Shown: positions 17,880 through 28,667 of the stretch, one piece after another | Layout of the letters: every line of letters starts with the position of its first letter | Numbering within the stretch: position 1 is the stretch's first letter | From: Rhodopseudomonas palustris HaA2 | Lineage (GTDB): Bacteria > Pseudomonadota > Alphaproteobacteria > Rhizobiales > Xanthobacteraceae | Reading direction: 5' to 3' | NCBI RefSeq assembly: GCF_000013365.1 | Contig: NC_007778.1 | Coordinates: 1,736,001-1,800,000, forward strand | DNA: 64,000 nt | Position numbers and translations under genes: made by a program | The notes under the pieces: model-generated | The model's input: only the letters and a program-made list of their open reading frames with translations | What the model was told of the DNA's origin: nothing | The model's database searches: none

Positions 17880-17943
17880 CCTCTCCCCGCTTGCGGGGAG
17901 AGGTCGGAGCCTGAGCGTAGCGAGGGATCCGGGTGAGGGGGCG
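17880..17943 (+). repeat. CTCTCCCC palindromic repeat, pair A left unit
   Basis: The unit contains a hairpin made of CTCTCCCCGC and GCGGGGAGAG, then a second small dyad, then the conserved end GGGTGAGGGGGCG. It is one of seven copies in the window. Its partner at 17961 is inverted, with only 17 bp between them, so the pair can fold into one long hairpin in RNA. Confidence 0.9.
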
Positions 17944-17960
17944 CCAGCGTCAATCTCCGA

Positions 17961-18027
17961 CGCCCCCTCACCCGACGCGACAAGCTTCGCTTGTCGCGTC
18001 ACCCTCTCCCCGCGCGCGGGGAGAGGG
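17961..18027 (-). repeat. CTCTCCCC palindromic repeat, pair A right unit (inverted)
   Basis: This is an inverted copy of the unit at 17880, starting CGCCCCCTCACCC and ending with the GC-rich hairpin. It lies 22 bp after the stop codon of the binding-protein gene in the direction of transcription, between that gene and livF. Confidence 0.9.
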
Positions 18028-18049
18028 TGATCGCGCGCGTGTCGTCAGC

Positions 18050-19330
18050 TCACCAGCCGAACCATTCCGGCTTGCGCGGCAGGTCGACGGTCTTGACCTT
18101 TTCGAGCTTGATCGTGCCCTTCGCGATCAGGTCCTTGAGGTCGCCATCGGTCGCGCCCGACACCTTGGCGCGATACAGGTCGATCTTCATCGTGCCGCGG
18201 TGGTCCTTGGCGGTCCAGGTCGACGGGTTGCAGACGCCCTCCATCCCGGCCGGCACCCAGTCCTTCTTCTGGTAGAAGCCCTTGGCGACGTTCTCGCCGG
18301 TGGCGCCGCCGTTCTTGGCGGCCCAGTCGAGCGCTTCCTTCATGTACATCGCCGAGCACACCGCGGCGACGTAATGCACCGGCCGATACACATTGCCGGA
18401 CGGGTCCGACATCTTGGAGATCGTCTCCACCGTCTTCATGCCGGGCGCGTTGCCGCCCCAGGCGACCGCAGTCCGCAGCGGGAAGATCACGCCATCGGCG
18501 GCGTCGCCCGCGGCCTTGGCGGCGTTCTCGTCCATGCCCCAGACGTTGCTCATGAACTGCACGTCGACGCCGGCGGCCTTGCAGGCCTTCATCACCGAAA
18601 TATTCGAGGCCGCGGTGTTGCCGAGATAGGCGTAGTTGGCGCCCGAGCTCTTCAGGCTGAGGCACTGGGCGCTGTAGTCGCCCGGCGACAGCGCGAACAC
18701 CAGCGGCGGCAGCACCTCGAAGCCGAGCTCCTTGGCGAGCGCTTCGCCGGCGGCCTTGGGCGCGTTGGGGTAGGGATGATTGGCGCCCATGTGGACGAAT
18801 TTCGGCGCGCCGGTCTTGCCCTTGGCCTTCCAGTCCTCGGCGGCCCACATCAGTTCGGCGCGCACCGCATCGGAATAGGACGGGCCATAGAAGAAGTTGT
18901 ACGGCGCCGGCTTGGCCTTGCCGCTGGTGCCTTCGGGGTCGGTCAGCGCCGCGGCGTAGGAGCCCGACATGTCGGGGATCTTGTCCTGGGCGAGGAAGCC
19001 GGTCAGCGCCTCGGTGTCGGCGGTGCCCCAGCCCATGATCGCCGCGACCTTGTCGCCGCCCGACCATTTCTTGTACAGCGCGATCGCGCGCGGCACCTGG
19101 TAGCCGTAGTCGTTGGTGTCGACATTGAGCTGCTTGCCGCCGACGCCGCCGTTCTTGTTGACCCAAGCGAAGGTGTCGGCGACGGCCTGGCCGTAGGGCG
19201 TGCCGACGTCCGAGGTGCCGCCGGAATAATCGGCGAGATGGCCGATCGCGATCTGCGCCTGCGCGGTGGCCGACGTCGCGGCGATCAGCAGCGCCAGCGA
19301 CGCCGTGCTCAACAGTGATTTCATCGTCAT
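18050..19330 (-). CDS. LIV-type periplasmic substrate-binding protein (system 1)
   Basis: A 426-residue binding protein with an N-terminal signal peptide: a basic start, a hydrophobic core LALLIAATSATA and a likely cleavage after AQA. The mature part starts IAIGHLADYSGG, the usual first strand of the periplasmic-binding fold type I. ATG 19330 was chosen because AGGAGGAG lies just upstream. The longer in-frame reading back to 20008 runs through livM and is a shadow. This divergent group of about 400 residues is common for organic-acid or amide ligands rather than leucine; the ligand is unknown. It follows livM and precedes the pair A repeat and livF. Confidence 0.9.
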   Translation of the reverse strand: MTMKSLLSTASLALLIAATSATAQAQIAIGHLADYSGGTSDVGTPYGQAVADTFAWVNKNGGVGGKQLNVDTNDYGYQVPRAIALYKKWSGGDKVAAIMGWGTADTEALTGFLAQDKIPDMSGSYAAALTDPEGTSGKAKPAPYNFFYGPSYSDAVRAELMWAAEDWKAKGKTGAPKFVHMGANHPYPNAPKAAGEALAKELGFEVLPPLVFALSPGDYSAQCLSLKSSGANYAYLGNTAASNISVMKACKAAGVDVQFMSNVWGMDENAAKAAGDAADGVIFPLRTAVAWGGNAPGMKTVETISKMSDPSGNVYRPVHYVAAVCSAMYMKEALDWAAKNGGATGENVAKGFYQKKDWVPAGMEGVCNPSTWTAKDHRGTMKIDLYRAKVSGATDGDLKDLIAKGTIKLEKVKTVDLPRKPEWFGW

Positions 19331-19389
19331 GCTTGGTTCTCCTCCTGTGGTTCTTGTCGAGTTTTTGGTGGTGTCGTGTCGTTCCGGCC

Positions 19390-20463
19390 TCAATGCGAAA
19401 ACGGGTAGAGTTTCCAGTACGCCTTGATCTGCCGCCAGCGGTGCGCCAGGCCGTCCGGCTCGAACACCAGGAAGGCGATGATGATCAGGCCGATCGCGAT
19501 CTCGCGCAGGAAGGTCAGATTGTTGTTGAGCTGCAACGCGCGGTCGATGACGCCGCCCTTCAGCTCCATGCTGATCCATTCCATCGCTTCCGGCAGCAGC
19601 ACGACGAAAGCCGTGCCCATCAGCGTGCCCGAGATCGAGCCGATGCCGCCGATGATGATCATCGCCAGGAACAGGATCGAGCGCTCGATGCCGAAGCCTT
19701 CGTTCGACACCACGAGCTGGTAATGCGCGTACAGCGCGCCCGCGATGCCGGCAAAGAACGCGGCGAGGCCGAACGACAGCGTGCGATATTTGGTGAGGTT
19801 GATGCCCATGATCTCGGCGGAGAGATAATGGTCGCGCACCGCCACCAGCGCCCGGCCGTCGCGGCTCCGCATCAGATTGGTCACCAGCAGATAGCTGACC
19901 AGGAGATAGACCAGCACGACGTAGAAATATTGCTTGTCGCCGCGCAGCATGTAGCCGAACAGCGAGAACGGATTGGCCGAGGCCGGCACCGAGCCGCCGG
20001 AGAACCATTCGGCGCGGGAGAAGAAGTCGATCAGGATGTATTGCGCCGCCAGCGTCGCGATGACGAGATACAGCCCCTTCAGCCGCGCCGCCGGCAGCCC
20101 GAACACGAGGCCGACCAGGGCGGTGATCACGCCGGCGAGCGGGATGGTGAAGAATACCGGGATCGGCAGATTGTTGTTGAGATAGGCCGAGGTGTAGGCG
20201 CCGAGCAGGAAGAACGCGGCGTGGCCGATCGAGATCTGCCCGGTGAAGCCGACCAGGATGTTCAGGCCGAGCGCGGCGATGCCGAAAATGCCGATCTGGA
20301 TCAGCACGCTCAGCCAGTAGCCCGACAGCACCAGCGGCGCGAACGAGATCAGCACGATGCCGAGGATCGCCGCGTTGCGGCTGGTCCTGGTCGGGAAGAT
20401 CGTGGTGTCGGCGGCGTAGCTGGTGCGGAAATCGCCGGCGGGAATCAGTGACGGGCTTGCCAT
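19390..20463 (-). CDS. LIV-type ABC permease, LivM family (system 1)
   Basis: A 357-residue permease with about nine membrane segments. It has the LivM signature GLNILVGFTGQISIGHAAFF and the cytoplasmic coupling region with RDGRALVAVRDHYLSAEIMG. The gene starts one base after livH stops in the same direction and is 59 bp before the binding-protein gene. It forms the import channel with LivH. Confidence 0.93.
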   Translation of the reverse strand: MASPSLIPAGDFRTSYAADTTIFPTRTSRNAAILGIVLISFAPLVLSGYWLSVLIQIGIFGIAALGLNILVGFTGQISIGHAAFFLLGAYTSAYLNNNLPIPVFFTIPLAGVITALVGLVFGLPAARLKGLYLVIATLAAQYILIDFFSRAEWFSGGSVPASANPFSLFGYMLRGDKQYFYVVLVYLLVSYLLVTNLMRSRDGRALVAVRDHYLSAEIMGINLTKYRTLSFGLAAFFAGIAGALYAHYQLVVSNEGFGIERSILFLAMIIIGGIGSISGTLMGTAFVVLLPEAMEWISMELKGGVIDRALQLNNNLTFLREIAIGLIIIAFLVFEPDGLAHRWRQIKAYWKLYPFSH

Positions 20464-20464
20464 G

Positions 20465-21358
20465 TCAGATGCGCTCGATGTCCTTGGTGCCGAACAGGCC
20501 GTAGGGCTTGATCATCAGGATGATGATCAGCACGTAGAACGGCGCGATCTCGTAGAGATTGCCCCAGTGCAGATATTCGCTGTCGATGTATTGGGCGAGG
20601 TTTTCCAAGAGGCCGATGATGATGCCGCCGAGCACGGCGCCGCCGATCGAGTCGAGACCGCCGAGGATCGCCGCCGGAAACACCTTGATGCCGTAGGCCG
20701 ACAGCCCCGACGACACGCCGTTGACCACCGCGACGACGACGCCGGCGACCGCCGAGACGGTGGCGGAGATCGCCCAGGCCATCGCGAACACGCTCTTCAC
20801 CGAGATGCCGAGCGACTGCGCGACCTGCTGGTTGAACGCGGTGGCGCGCATCGCCAGTCCGTATTTCGACACTTTGAAGAACCACGCCATGCCGATCATC
20901 ATCGCCACCGAGACCACCAGACTCATCACATAGACGGTCTGCAGCTGGAAGCCTGCGAACGACACCGACTGGGTGGTGAAGATCTGCGGGAACGGCTGCG
21001 GGTTGACGCCGAAGATCCATTTCAGCGTCGCCTGGAACACCGTCGACAGCGCGATCGTCACCATGATCACCGAGATGATTGGTTCGCCGATCATCGGCCG
21101 CAACACGATGATCTGGATCGCGATGCCGAACGCGAACATGAACACCAGCGTCAGCGGCATGCCGACATAGAACGGCACCTGATACTTGGCGAGCAGCGCC
21201 CAGCACACCCAGGCGCCGATCAGCAGCAATTCGCCCTGCGCGAAGTTGACGACCTGCGTGGCCTTGTAGATCAGCACGAAACTCATCGCCACCACGCCGT
21301 ACAGCGTGCCGACGACGAGGCCGTTGACGAGAAGCTGGAACAGAAGCTGTGTGTTCAT
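20465..21358 (-). CDS. LIV-type ABC permease, LivH family (system 1)
   Basis: A 297-residue permease. NGLVVGTLYGVVAMSFVLIYKATQ at the N-terminus, the coupling helix region GLAMRATAFNQQVAQSLG and the final helix before MIKPYGLFG are typical of LivH. It starts the livH-livM-binding-protein part of operon 1. The upstream interval of about 680 bp to the acyl-CoA ligase gene is filled by repeats and the DUF559 gene on the other strand. Confidence 0.93.
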   Translation of the reverse strand: MNTQLLFQLLVNGLVVGTLYGVVAMSFVLIYKATQVVNFAQGELLLIGAWVCWALLAKYQVPFYVGMPLTLVFMFAFGIAIQIIVLRPMIGEPIISVIMVTIALSTVFQATLKWIFGVNPQPFPQIFTTQSVSFAGFQLQTVYVMSLVVSVAMMIGMAWFFKVSKYGLAMRATAFNQQVAQSLGISVKSVFAMAWAISATVSAVAGVVVAVVNGVSSGLSAYGIKVFPAAILGGLDSIGGAVLGGIIIGLLENLAQYIDSEYLHWGNLYEIAPFYVLIIILMIKPYGLFGTKDIERI

Positions 21359-21405
21359 GCGGCGGCTCGATGCTGACGGAAACCTGAAAGCGCGCTAGGT
21401 TTGCA

Positions 21406-21467
21406 CCTCTCCCCGCGTGCGGGGAGACGTCGGGTCACCGCGAAGCGGTGATCCGGGTGAGGGGGCG
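21406..21467 (+). repeat. CTCTCCCC palindromic repeat, left flank of DUF559 gene
   Basis: A unit of the same family as 17880, ending GGGTGAGGGGGCG. The DUF559 start codon at 21475 is 8 bp after its end. The hairpin has one mismatch (GGGGAGACG). Confidence 0.9.
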
Positions 21468-21474
21468 CCTCGAC

Positions 21475-21840
21475 ATGCGAGAAGCCAGAGAGCATCAAAC
21501 CAACCGGGCTCGAAACCTGCGCCGGAACGCGACGGATGCCGAGAATGCGCTGTGGCAGCGGCTTCGATCCCGGTCGCTGCTCGGCTTCAAATTTGTGCGG
21601 CAAGAGCCGATCGGCCCCTACACGGTGGATTTCCTGTGCAGGGAGCTCCGCCTCATCGTCGAGGTCGATGGCGGGCAGCATGCGGAGAGTAAGGGAGATG
21701 CGGTGCGCGACCACTGGCTGCGCGAGCACAATTACCGCGTCGTGCGATTCTGGAACAACGATGTCCTGCATAACATCGAAGGCGTTTTGGAAGGCCTCGC
21801 CGCTGTGCTCGCGGAGGCGCCCCCTCACCCGGATCGCTGA
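21475..21840 (+). CDS. DUF559 (Vsr-like endonuclease fold) protein nested between inverted repeats
   Basis: A 121-residue protein of the DUF559 family, related in fold to very-short-patch-repair and PD-(D/E)xK nucleases. NATDAENALWQRLR, GFKFVRQEPIGPYTVDFLC and LIVEVDGGQH (with the Asp and the Glu-x-Asp catalytic candidates) are the family motifs. It is encoded opposite to the surrounding liv operon. The start at 21475 lies just inside the left repeat and the last eight or so codons (APPHPDR, stop at 21838-21840) lie in the inverted right repeat, so gene and repeats look like one unit. The upstream codon 21448 is inside the repeat and was not used. Function is unproven. Confidence 0.85.
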   Translation: MREAREHQTNRARNLRRNATDAENALWQRLRSRSLLGFKFVRQEPIGPYTVDFLCRELRLIVEVDGGQHAESKGDAVRDHWLREHNYRVVRFWNNDVLHNIEGVLEGLAAVLAEAPPHPDR

Positions 21841-21874
21841 CGCGATCCGACCTCTCCCCGCAAGCGGGGAGAGG
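21818..21874 (-). repeat. CTCTCCCC palindromic repeat, right flank of DUF559 gene (inverted)
   Basis: An inverted unit starting CGCCCCCTCACCC and ending GCGGGGAGAGG. It encodes the final codons and stop of the DUF559 gene. Confidence 0.9.
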
Positions 21875-21921
21875 TTAAGCTCCGGCGCTCTGCCTTCAGA
21901 AATGTCCCCGAGCAGTGCGCA

Positions 21922-21983
21922 CCTCTCCCCGCGCGCGGGGAGAGGTCGGATCATCGCGAAGCGGTGATCCGGGTGAGGGGGCG
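21922..21983 (+). repeat. CTCTCCCC palindromic repeat, third unit of the DUF559 cluster
   Basis: A complete direct-orientation unit 47 bp after the right flank. Its hairpin is perfect. It nearly matches the unit at 35942, including the TCGGATCA and GTGATCC/ATGATCC segments. Confidence 0.9.
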
Positions 21984-22034
21984 TCTCAACGCGGCCGAGC
22001 TGGCGTGCCAGACAATCTTTCCGAGGCCGACAAC

Positions 22035-23962
22035 TCATTCCGCCGCCTCCGCATGCGCGTGGCCGCTGGCGAGGTCGACCACCTTCAGCGTCGTTCGGAT
22101 GCGTTGGGTGGTACCGTCCTGAAACTGGATCTGGGTGTCGACCGGGATCTCGCTCCGGCCGCCATAGATGCCGTCGATGATGTCGGCGTATTTCTCATTG
22201 ATCACCGAGCGGCGGACCTTGCGGGTGCGGGTGAGTTCGCCGTCGTCGGCGTCGAGCTCCTTGTAGAGCAGCAGGAAGCGGGCGATCCGCTGCGCCGGCG
22301 GCAGCGTCGCATTGACCGATTCGACCTCGCTGCGCAGCATCTCGTAGACCTCGGGCCGCGACGCGAGGTCCGAATAGGTGGTGAAGCCGATCCGCTTCTT
22401 CTCGGCCCATTTCGAGATGATCGAATAGCGGATGCAGATCATCGCCGCGAGCCGGTCGCGGCCGGCGCCGAGCACCACGGCTTCGGCCACATAGGGCGAG
22501 AATTTCAGCTTGTTCTCGATATATTGCGGCGAGAATTTCTCGCCGTGCGAGGTCTCGGCGAGATCCTTGATGCGGTCGATCACCACGAGCTGGCCGGCCG
22601 CGTTGAAATAGCCGGCGTCGCCGGATTGCATCCAGCCGTCCTGCATGTCGGCTTTGGATGCTTCCTCGTTCTTGTAGTAGCCGAGATACATGTTGGGGTG
22701 GCGCACCACGATCTCGCCGATGCCCTGGACATCGGGGTTCTCGACCTTGATCTCGATCTCGGCGCCCATCGCCACGCCGGTGGTGTCGGGATCGACCGCG
22801 TCCGCTCTGTGCAGCGTGTAGGCGCCGAGCAGTTCGGTCTGGCCGTACAGCGTGCGCAGCGGCACGCCCATCGCGCGGAAGAACTTGAAAGTATCCGGGC
22901 CGAGCGCCGCGCCGCCGGTCGCCGCCGAGCGCAGCCGCGTGAAGCCGAGCCGGTCGCGCAGCGCGCGGAACAGCACGGCGTCGGCGAAGGCCGAATGCTT
23001 GCCCTCGGCGAGCGCCGCGAGCCCCGCTTTCATGCCGGTCTCGTACAGCCGCTGTTTCAGTGGCGAGGCGTCCATCACCCGCGCGCGCACATCCGCGGCG
23101 ATGCCTTCCCAGACGCGCGGCGCGAACAGCACGAAGGTCGGCGCGATCTCGCGGAAGTCGTTCATCATGGTGTCGGGTTCTTCGACGAAATTGACTTTCA
23201 TCCGGCACAACAGCCCTTTGCCGAGCGCGTAGACCTGCTCCATGATCCACGGCAGCGGCAGCACCGAGACGTATTCGTCGTCCGGCCCCTTCGGGTCGAA
23301 GCTGAGATACGTCGCGCAATGTTTCAGCACGCGCCCCGCGGCCAGCATTGCCAGCTTGGGATGCGCGGTGGTGCCCGAAGTGGTGCAGAGGATCGCGACG
23401 TCCTCGCCGCCCGTCGCATCGACCAGGCGATCGTAGATCCCCGGCTCGCGCGCCGCGCGGGCGCGGCCCATCGCCGCCAGCGTGTCGGCCGGCAGCAGCC
23501 GCGGGTCGTCGTATTTGCGCATCCCGCGCGGATCCGAATAGACGATGTGCTTGAGGTTCGGCACCCGCTCGGCGAGCAGCAGCAGCTTGTCGACCTGCTC
23601 CTCGTCCTCGGCGAAAACCAGCTTGGCCTCGCCATAGGTCAGGAGATAGGCGGCTTCCTCGTCGAGCACGTCGCGATACAGCCCGAGGCTCATCGCGCCG
23701 ATGGCGTGCGTGGCGATCTCGGCGGACACCCAGTCCGGCCGGTTGTCGCCGATGATGCCGATGACGTCGCCGCGACCGAGCCCGAGCTCGATCATGCCGA
23801 GCGCGAAATCGTGCACCCGGCTCTGGTAGTCGGCCCAGGTGAAGACACGCCACAGTCCGAGCGATTTTTCGCGCAAGGCGATCTGTTCGCCGAACTCTCG
23901 CGCATTCAGCCGCAGCAGCTTCGGAAACGTATCGGCTGCCGCGACGCGGCCGGCATAGTCCA

Positions 23963-23966
<4 letters not shown>
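22035..23966 (-). CDS. Long-chain acyl-CoA ligase-like AMP-dependent synthetase
   Basis: A 643-residue adenylate-forming enzyme that activates a carboxylic acid with ATP and CoA. The P-loop motif reads TSGTTAHPK, the middle motif is YGQTE, and the A8 hinge is DRIKDLAETSHGEKFSP. The length and the RKVRRSVI tail fit the FadD15/bubblegum-like long-chain ligases. Its ATG overlaps the livG stop (ATGA, 23963-23966), so it is part of LIV operon 1. This suggests that the imported substrate, or a product of it, is converted to a CoA thioester. The precise acid is unknown. Confidence 0.9.
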
Positions 23967-24790
<824 letters not shown>

Positions 24791-25211
24791 ACCCGTTCCT
24801 CCCCCGGTCACCCTTCGCCCCAGCATTGCTGTGTGGTGGCGGGATGCCCTTGCGTGCCTTTGCCGGCTTTTTCGCAGTCCAACCCTATAACAGGCGGGTT
24901 GCCGAAGATATGCGACTATTTTAATCTGAAAAACAGCCTCGGGCGCAAGACGGGAGAGCGCGAACACGTTTGAATGTCGGGTTGATCTCGCTCGGCGTGC
25001 AGCCCGACGAGCGTTACCGCACGCTGTGACGTGCGATTGCGCTGCACATGCAGAGCCGATCGGCCAGCCGCCTTCACGTCCGCAGAGTTGAAATGCCACT
25101 TTCAATGGATTGCAATCGTCGCCGATCGGCGTGCCGGGGCGCGGCCGCCGCCGGCTGCATCGGGCGTCCGTCGCCCCGAGCAACGATGCCCGTCCGGAAA
25201 CAGGCGAACCG
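24791..25211. promoter_or_regulatory. Divergent intergenic region between livG (system 1) and rmlB
   Basis: This 421-bp interval lies between genes facing away from each other, so promoters for both are expected. It has an AT-rich stretch around 24908-24940 but no confident promoter pair. I see no gene in it. Confidence 0.35.
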
Positions 25212-26273
25212 ATGACCAGACGATTCATCATCACAGGCGGCGCGGGCTTCATCGGCTCGGCGGTGGTCCGTCGTCTGATCGAGACGACCGGCCACGAGGT
25301 GCTCGTCGTCGACAAGCTGACCTATGCGGGCAATCTGGAATCGCTCGCCCCGGTGTCGTCCGATCCGCGCTTTCGTTTCGAACGCGCCGACATCGCCGAT
25401 GCCGGCGCGATCCGGCGGATCGTCGCCGACTTCTCCCCGGATGTGGTGATGCACCTCGCCGCGGAAAGTCATGTCGACCGCTCGATCGACGGTCCGGCCG
25501 AGTTCATTCAGACCAACGTCGTCGGCACCTTCGTTCTGCTGCAGGCGGCGCTGGCGCATTGGCGCGCGCTGCCGGCCGATCGGAAGGCCGGTTTCCGCTT
25601 CCACCACATCTCGACCGACGAAGTGTTCGGCTCACTCGGGCCGACCGGCTATTTCGACGAGCAGACGGCCTACCAGCCCAATTCACCCTATTCGGCATCG
25701 AAGGCCGGGTCCGACCATCTGGTGCGCGCCTGGCATCACACCTACGGCCTGCCGACGCTGATGACCAATTGCTCGAACAATTACGGCCCGTATCAGTTTC
25801 CGGAAAAGCTGATCGCGCTGACGATCATCAATGCGCTGGAAGGCAAGCCGCTCCCGGTCTACGGCGCCGGCACCAATGTGCGCGACTGGCTGCATGTCGA
25901 CGATCACGCCGAAGCGCTGCTGCTGGTCGCCGCCGAGGGCGCCGTCGGCGACAGCTACAACATCGGCGGGCACAACGAGCACACCAATCTTTCGGTGGTG
26001 CGCGACATCTGCCGCATCGTCGACGAACTCGCGCCGGACAGCGCCATCGGTCCGCGCGAGCAACTGATCGCATTCGTCGTCGACCGGCCGGGCCACGACC
26101 TGCGCTACGCCATCGATGCGAGCAAGATCGGTCGCGACCTCGGCTGGCGGCCGCGCTACGATTTCGAGACGGGGTTGCGTCGGACCGTGCAATGGTATGT
26201 CGCCAATGTCGACTGGTGGAAGCGGGTCCGCTCCGGCGCGTACCGGGGCGAACGCCTCGGGCTCGCGGTCTGA
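25212..26273 (+). CDS. rmlB: dTDP-glucose 4,6-dehydratase
   Basis: A 353-residue enzyme for the second step of dTDP-L-rhamnose synthesis. [14 protein letters not shown] binds [14 protein letters not shown] and [10 protein letters not shown] are the RmlB motifs with the catalytic Thr-Asp-Glu, and [12 protein letters not shown] holds the Tyr/Lys pair. ATG 25212 puts the Rossmann strand at residue 5; the longer reading from 25110 has no conserved sequence. It starts the cluster rmlB-rmlC-rmlD-rmlA. Confidence 0.96.
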   Translation: MTRRFIITGGAGFIGSAVVRRLIETTGHEVLVVDKLTYAGNLESLAPVSSDPRFRFERADIADAGAIRRIVADFSPDVVMHLAAESHVDRSIDGPAEFIQTNVVGTFVLLQAALAHWRALPADRKAGFRFHHISTDEVFGSLGPTGYFDEQTAYQPNSPYSASKAGSDHLVRAWHHTYGLPTLMTNCSNNYGPYQFPEKLIALTIINALEGKPLPVYGAGTNVRDWLHVDDHAEALLLVAAEGAVGDSYNIGGHNEHTNLSVVRDICRIVDELAPDSAIGPREQLIAFVVDRPGHDLRYAIDASKIGRDLGWRPRYDFETGLRRTVQWYVANVDWWKRVRSGAYRGERLGLAV

Positions 26274-26294
26274 CGACGGCCCGGGAGAACATTC

Positions 26295-26852
26295 GTGCTG
26301 ACAGTGACGCCGACCGCGATCGAAGCCGTCAAGATCATCGTTCCCAAGGGCTTCGCCGATTCGCGCGGGGTGTTCTGCGAAACCTACAATCATCGCCGCT
26401 TCGTCGAGTACGGCGTTTCGTTCGATTTCGTGCAGGACAATCAGTCGAGCTCGGCCCGGGCCGGCACGATCCGCGGCCTGCATTTCCAGAGTCACCCGGC
26501 GGCGCAGGACAAGCTGGTGCGCGTGTTGCGCGGCCGGATTCTCGACGTCGCCGTCGATCTGCGCCGCACGTCGCCGACCTATGGCCGATGGGTGGCCGAA
26601 GAACTCTCCGCCGACAACGGCAAGCAATTGCTGGTGCCGGTCGGTTTCGCGCACGGCTTCTGTACGCTCGAGCCGGAGACGTTGGTGCTCTACAAGGTGA
26701 CCGGGTACTATGCGCCGGCGCACGATCTCGGGGTGGCTTGGAACGATCCGGATCTCGCGATCGACTGGCCGGTCTCCGCCGACCAGGCGGTGCTGTCGGA
26801 GAAGGATATGCAACTGCCGTCGTTCCGGTCTCTCCCGGCTTACTTCGAGTAG
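26295..26852 (+). CDS. rmlC: dTDP-4-dehydrorhamnose 3,5-epimerase
   Basis: A 185-residue cupin-fold epimerase. DSRGVFCETYN, DNQSSS, the catalytic histidine in RGLHFQ, and PVGFAHGFCTLE are the standard RmlC motifs. GTG 26295 is used, 21 bp after rmlB stops, with GGGAG upstream. The third gene starts three bases after its stop. Confidence 0.95.
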   Translation: MLTVTPTAIEAVKIIVPKGFADSRGVFCETYNHRRFVEYGVSFDFVQDNQSSSARAGTIRGLHFQSHPAAQDKLVRVLRGRILDVAVDLRRTSPTYGRWVAEELSADNGKQLLVPVGFAHGFCTLEPETLVLYKVTGYYAPAHDLGVAWNDPDLAIDWPVSADQAVLSEKDMQLPSFRSLPAYFE

Positions 26853-26855
26853 CTC

Positions 26856-27752
26856 ATGCGCCTTGCCGTCACAGGCCGTCACGGCCAGGTCGCCCGATCC
26901 CTGCTGGAGCGCGCGCCGGCCGATATCGACATCGTCCCGCTCGCCCGTCCCGAGGTCGACCTGCAGCAGCCCCGCGCCGTCGCCGAGGCGATGGCCGCAG
27001 CGCGGCCCGATGCGGTGGTCAACGCCGCGGCCTACACGGCGGTCGATCTCGCCGAAACCGAGGCCGAGCTGGCTCACCGCATCAACGAAGCCGGCGCCGG
27101 TGCAGTCGCCGCCGCGGCTGCGCGCCTGGGCATTCCGGTGGTGCATCTGTCCACCGACTACGTGTTCGACGGCAGCCTGTCGCGTCCCTATCGGGAGGAC
27201 GATGAGACCGGCCCGCTCGGCGTCTATGGCGCCAGCAAGCTCGCCGGCGAACGCGCGGTGGCGGCCGGCAATCCCGATCACGCGATCCTGCGCACGGCCT
27301 GGGTCTACAGCCCGTTCGGCAAGAACTTCGTTCGCACCATGCTGACACTCGCCGAGACCCGCGACGAACTCTCTATCGTCTGCGACCAGCGCGGTGCGCC
27401 GAGCTACGCGCTCGACATCGCGGACGGCATCTTCACGGTGGTTCGCAATCTGCTGGCGCGTCCGGACGACGCGGCGCTACGCGGCGTGTTTCACATGACC
27501 GGCCGTGGCGACACCGACTGGGCCGGCTTCGCCGAGGCGATCTTTGCCTGCTCGGCCGACGCCGGCGGTCCCGCGGCGCGGGTGAAGCGGATCGCGACCT
27601 CCGACTATCCGACCGCGGCGCGCCGGCCCGCCAATTCCCGCCTCGACACCGCACGGCTGGCCGCGCGCCACGGCGTGCGGCTGCCGGATTGGCGGGACTC
27701 GCTGCCCTCCTGCGTCGACCGGCTGCTGGCGGCGCGGCGCGTCCACCATTGA
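26856..27752 (+). CDS. rmlD: dTDP-4-dehydrorhamnose reductase
   Basis: A 298-residue reductase that finishes dTDP-L-rhamnose. [12 protein letters not shown] is the NAD(P) site, [20 protein letters not shown] and YGASKLAGE follow. It is spaced by 3 bp from rmlC and 13 bp from rmlA, so the four genes are one operon. Confidence 0.95.
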   Translation: MRLAVTGRHGQVARSLLERAPADIDIVPLARPEVDLQQPRAVAEAMAAARPDAVVNAAAYTAVDLAETEAELAHRINEAGAGAVAAAAARLGIPVVHLSTDYVFDGSLSRPYREDDETGPLGVYGASKLAGERAVAAGNPDHAILRTAWVYSPFGKNFVRTMLTLAETRDELSIVCDQRGAPSYALDIADGIFTVVRNLLARPDDAALRGVFHMTGRGDTDWAGFAEAIFACSADAGGPAARVKRIATSDYPTAARRPANSRLDTARLAARHGVRLPDWRDSLPSCVDRLLAARRVHH

Positions 27753-27765
27753 GACAGGCATCGCC

Positions 27766-28644
<879 letters not shown>

Positions 28645-28667
28645 GCCGCAGCGCGCCCGCAGCCGCC

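Noticed and set aside
18050-20008. A single 652-codon minus-strand frame covering the binding protein and half of livM
   Set aside because: Only the part from 19330 has a signal peptide, a ribosome site and the family sequence. The rest is an arginine-rich shadow of livM in another frame.
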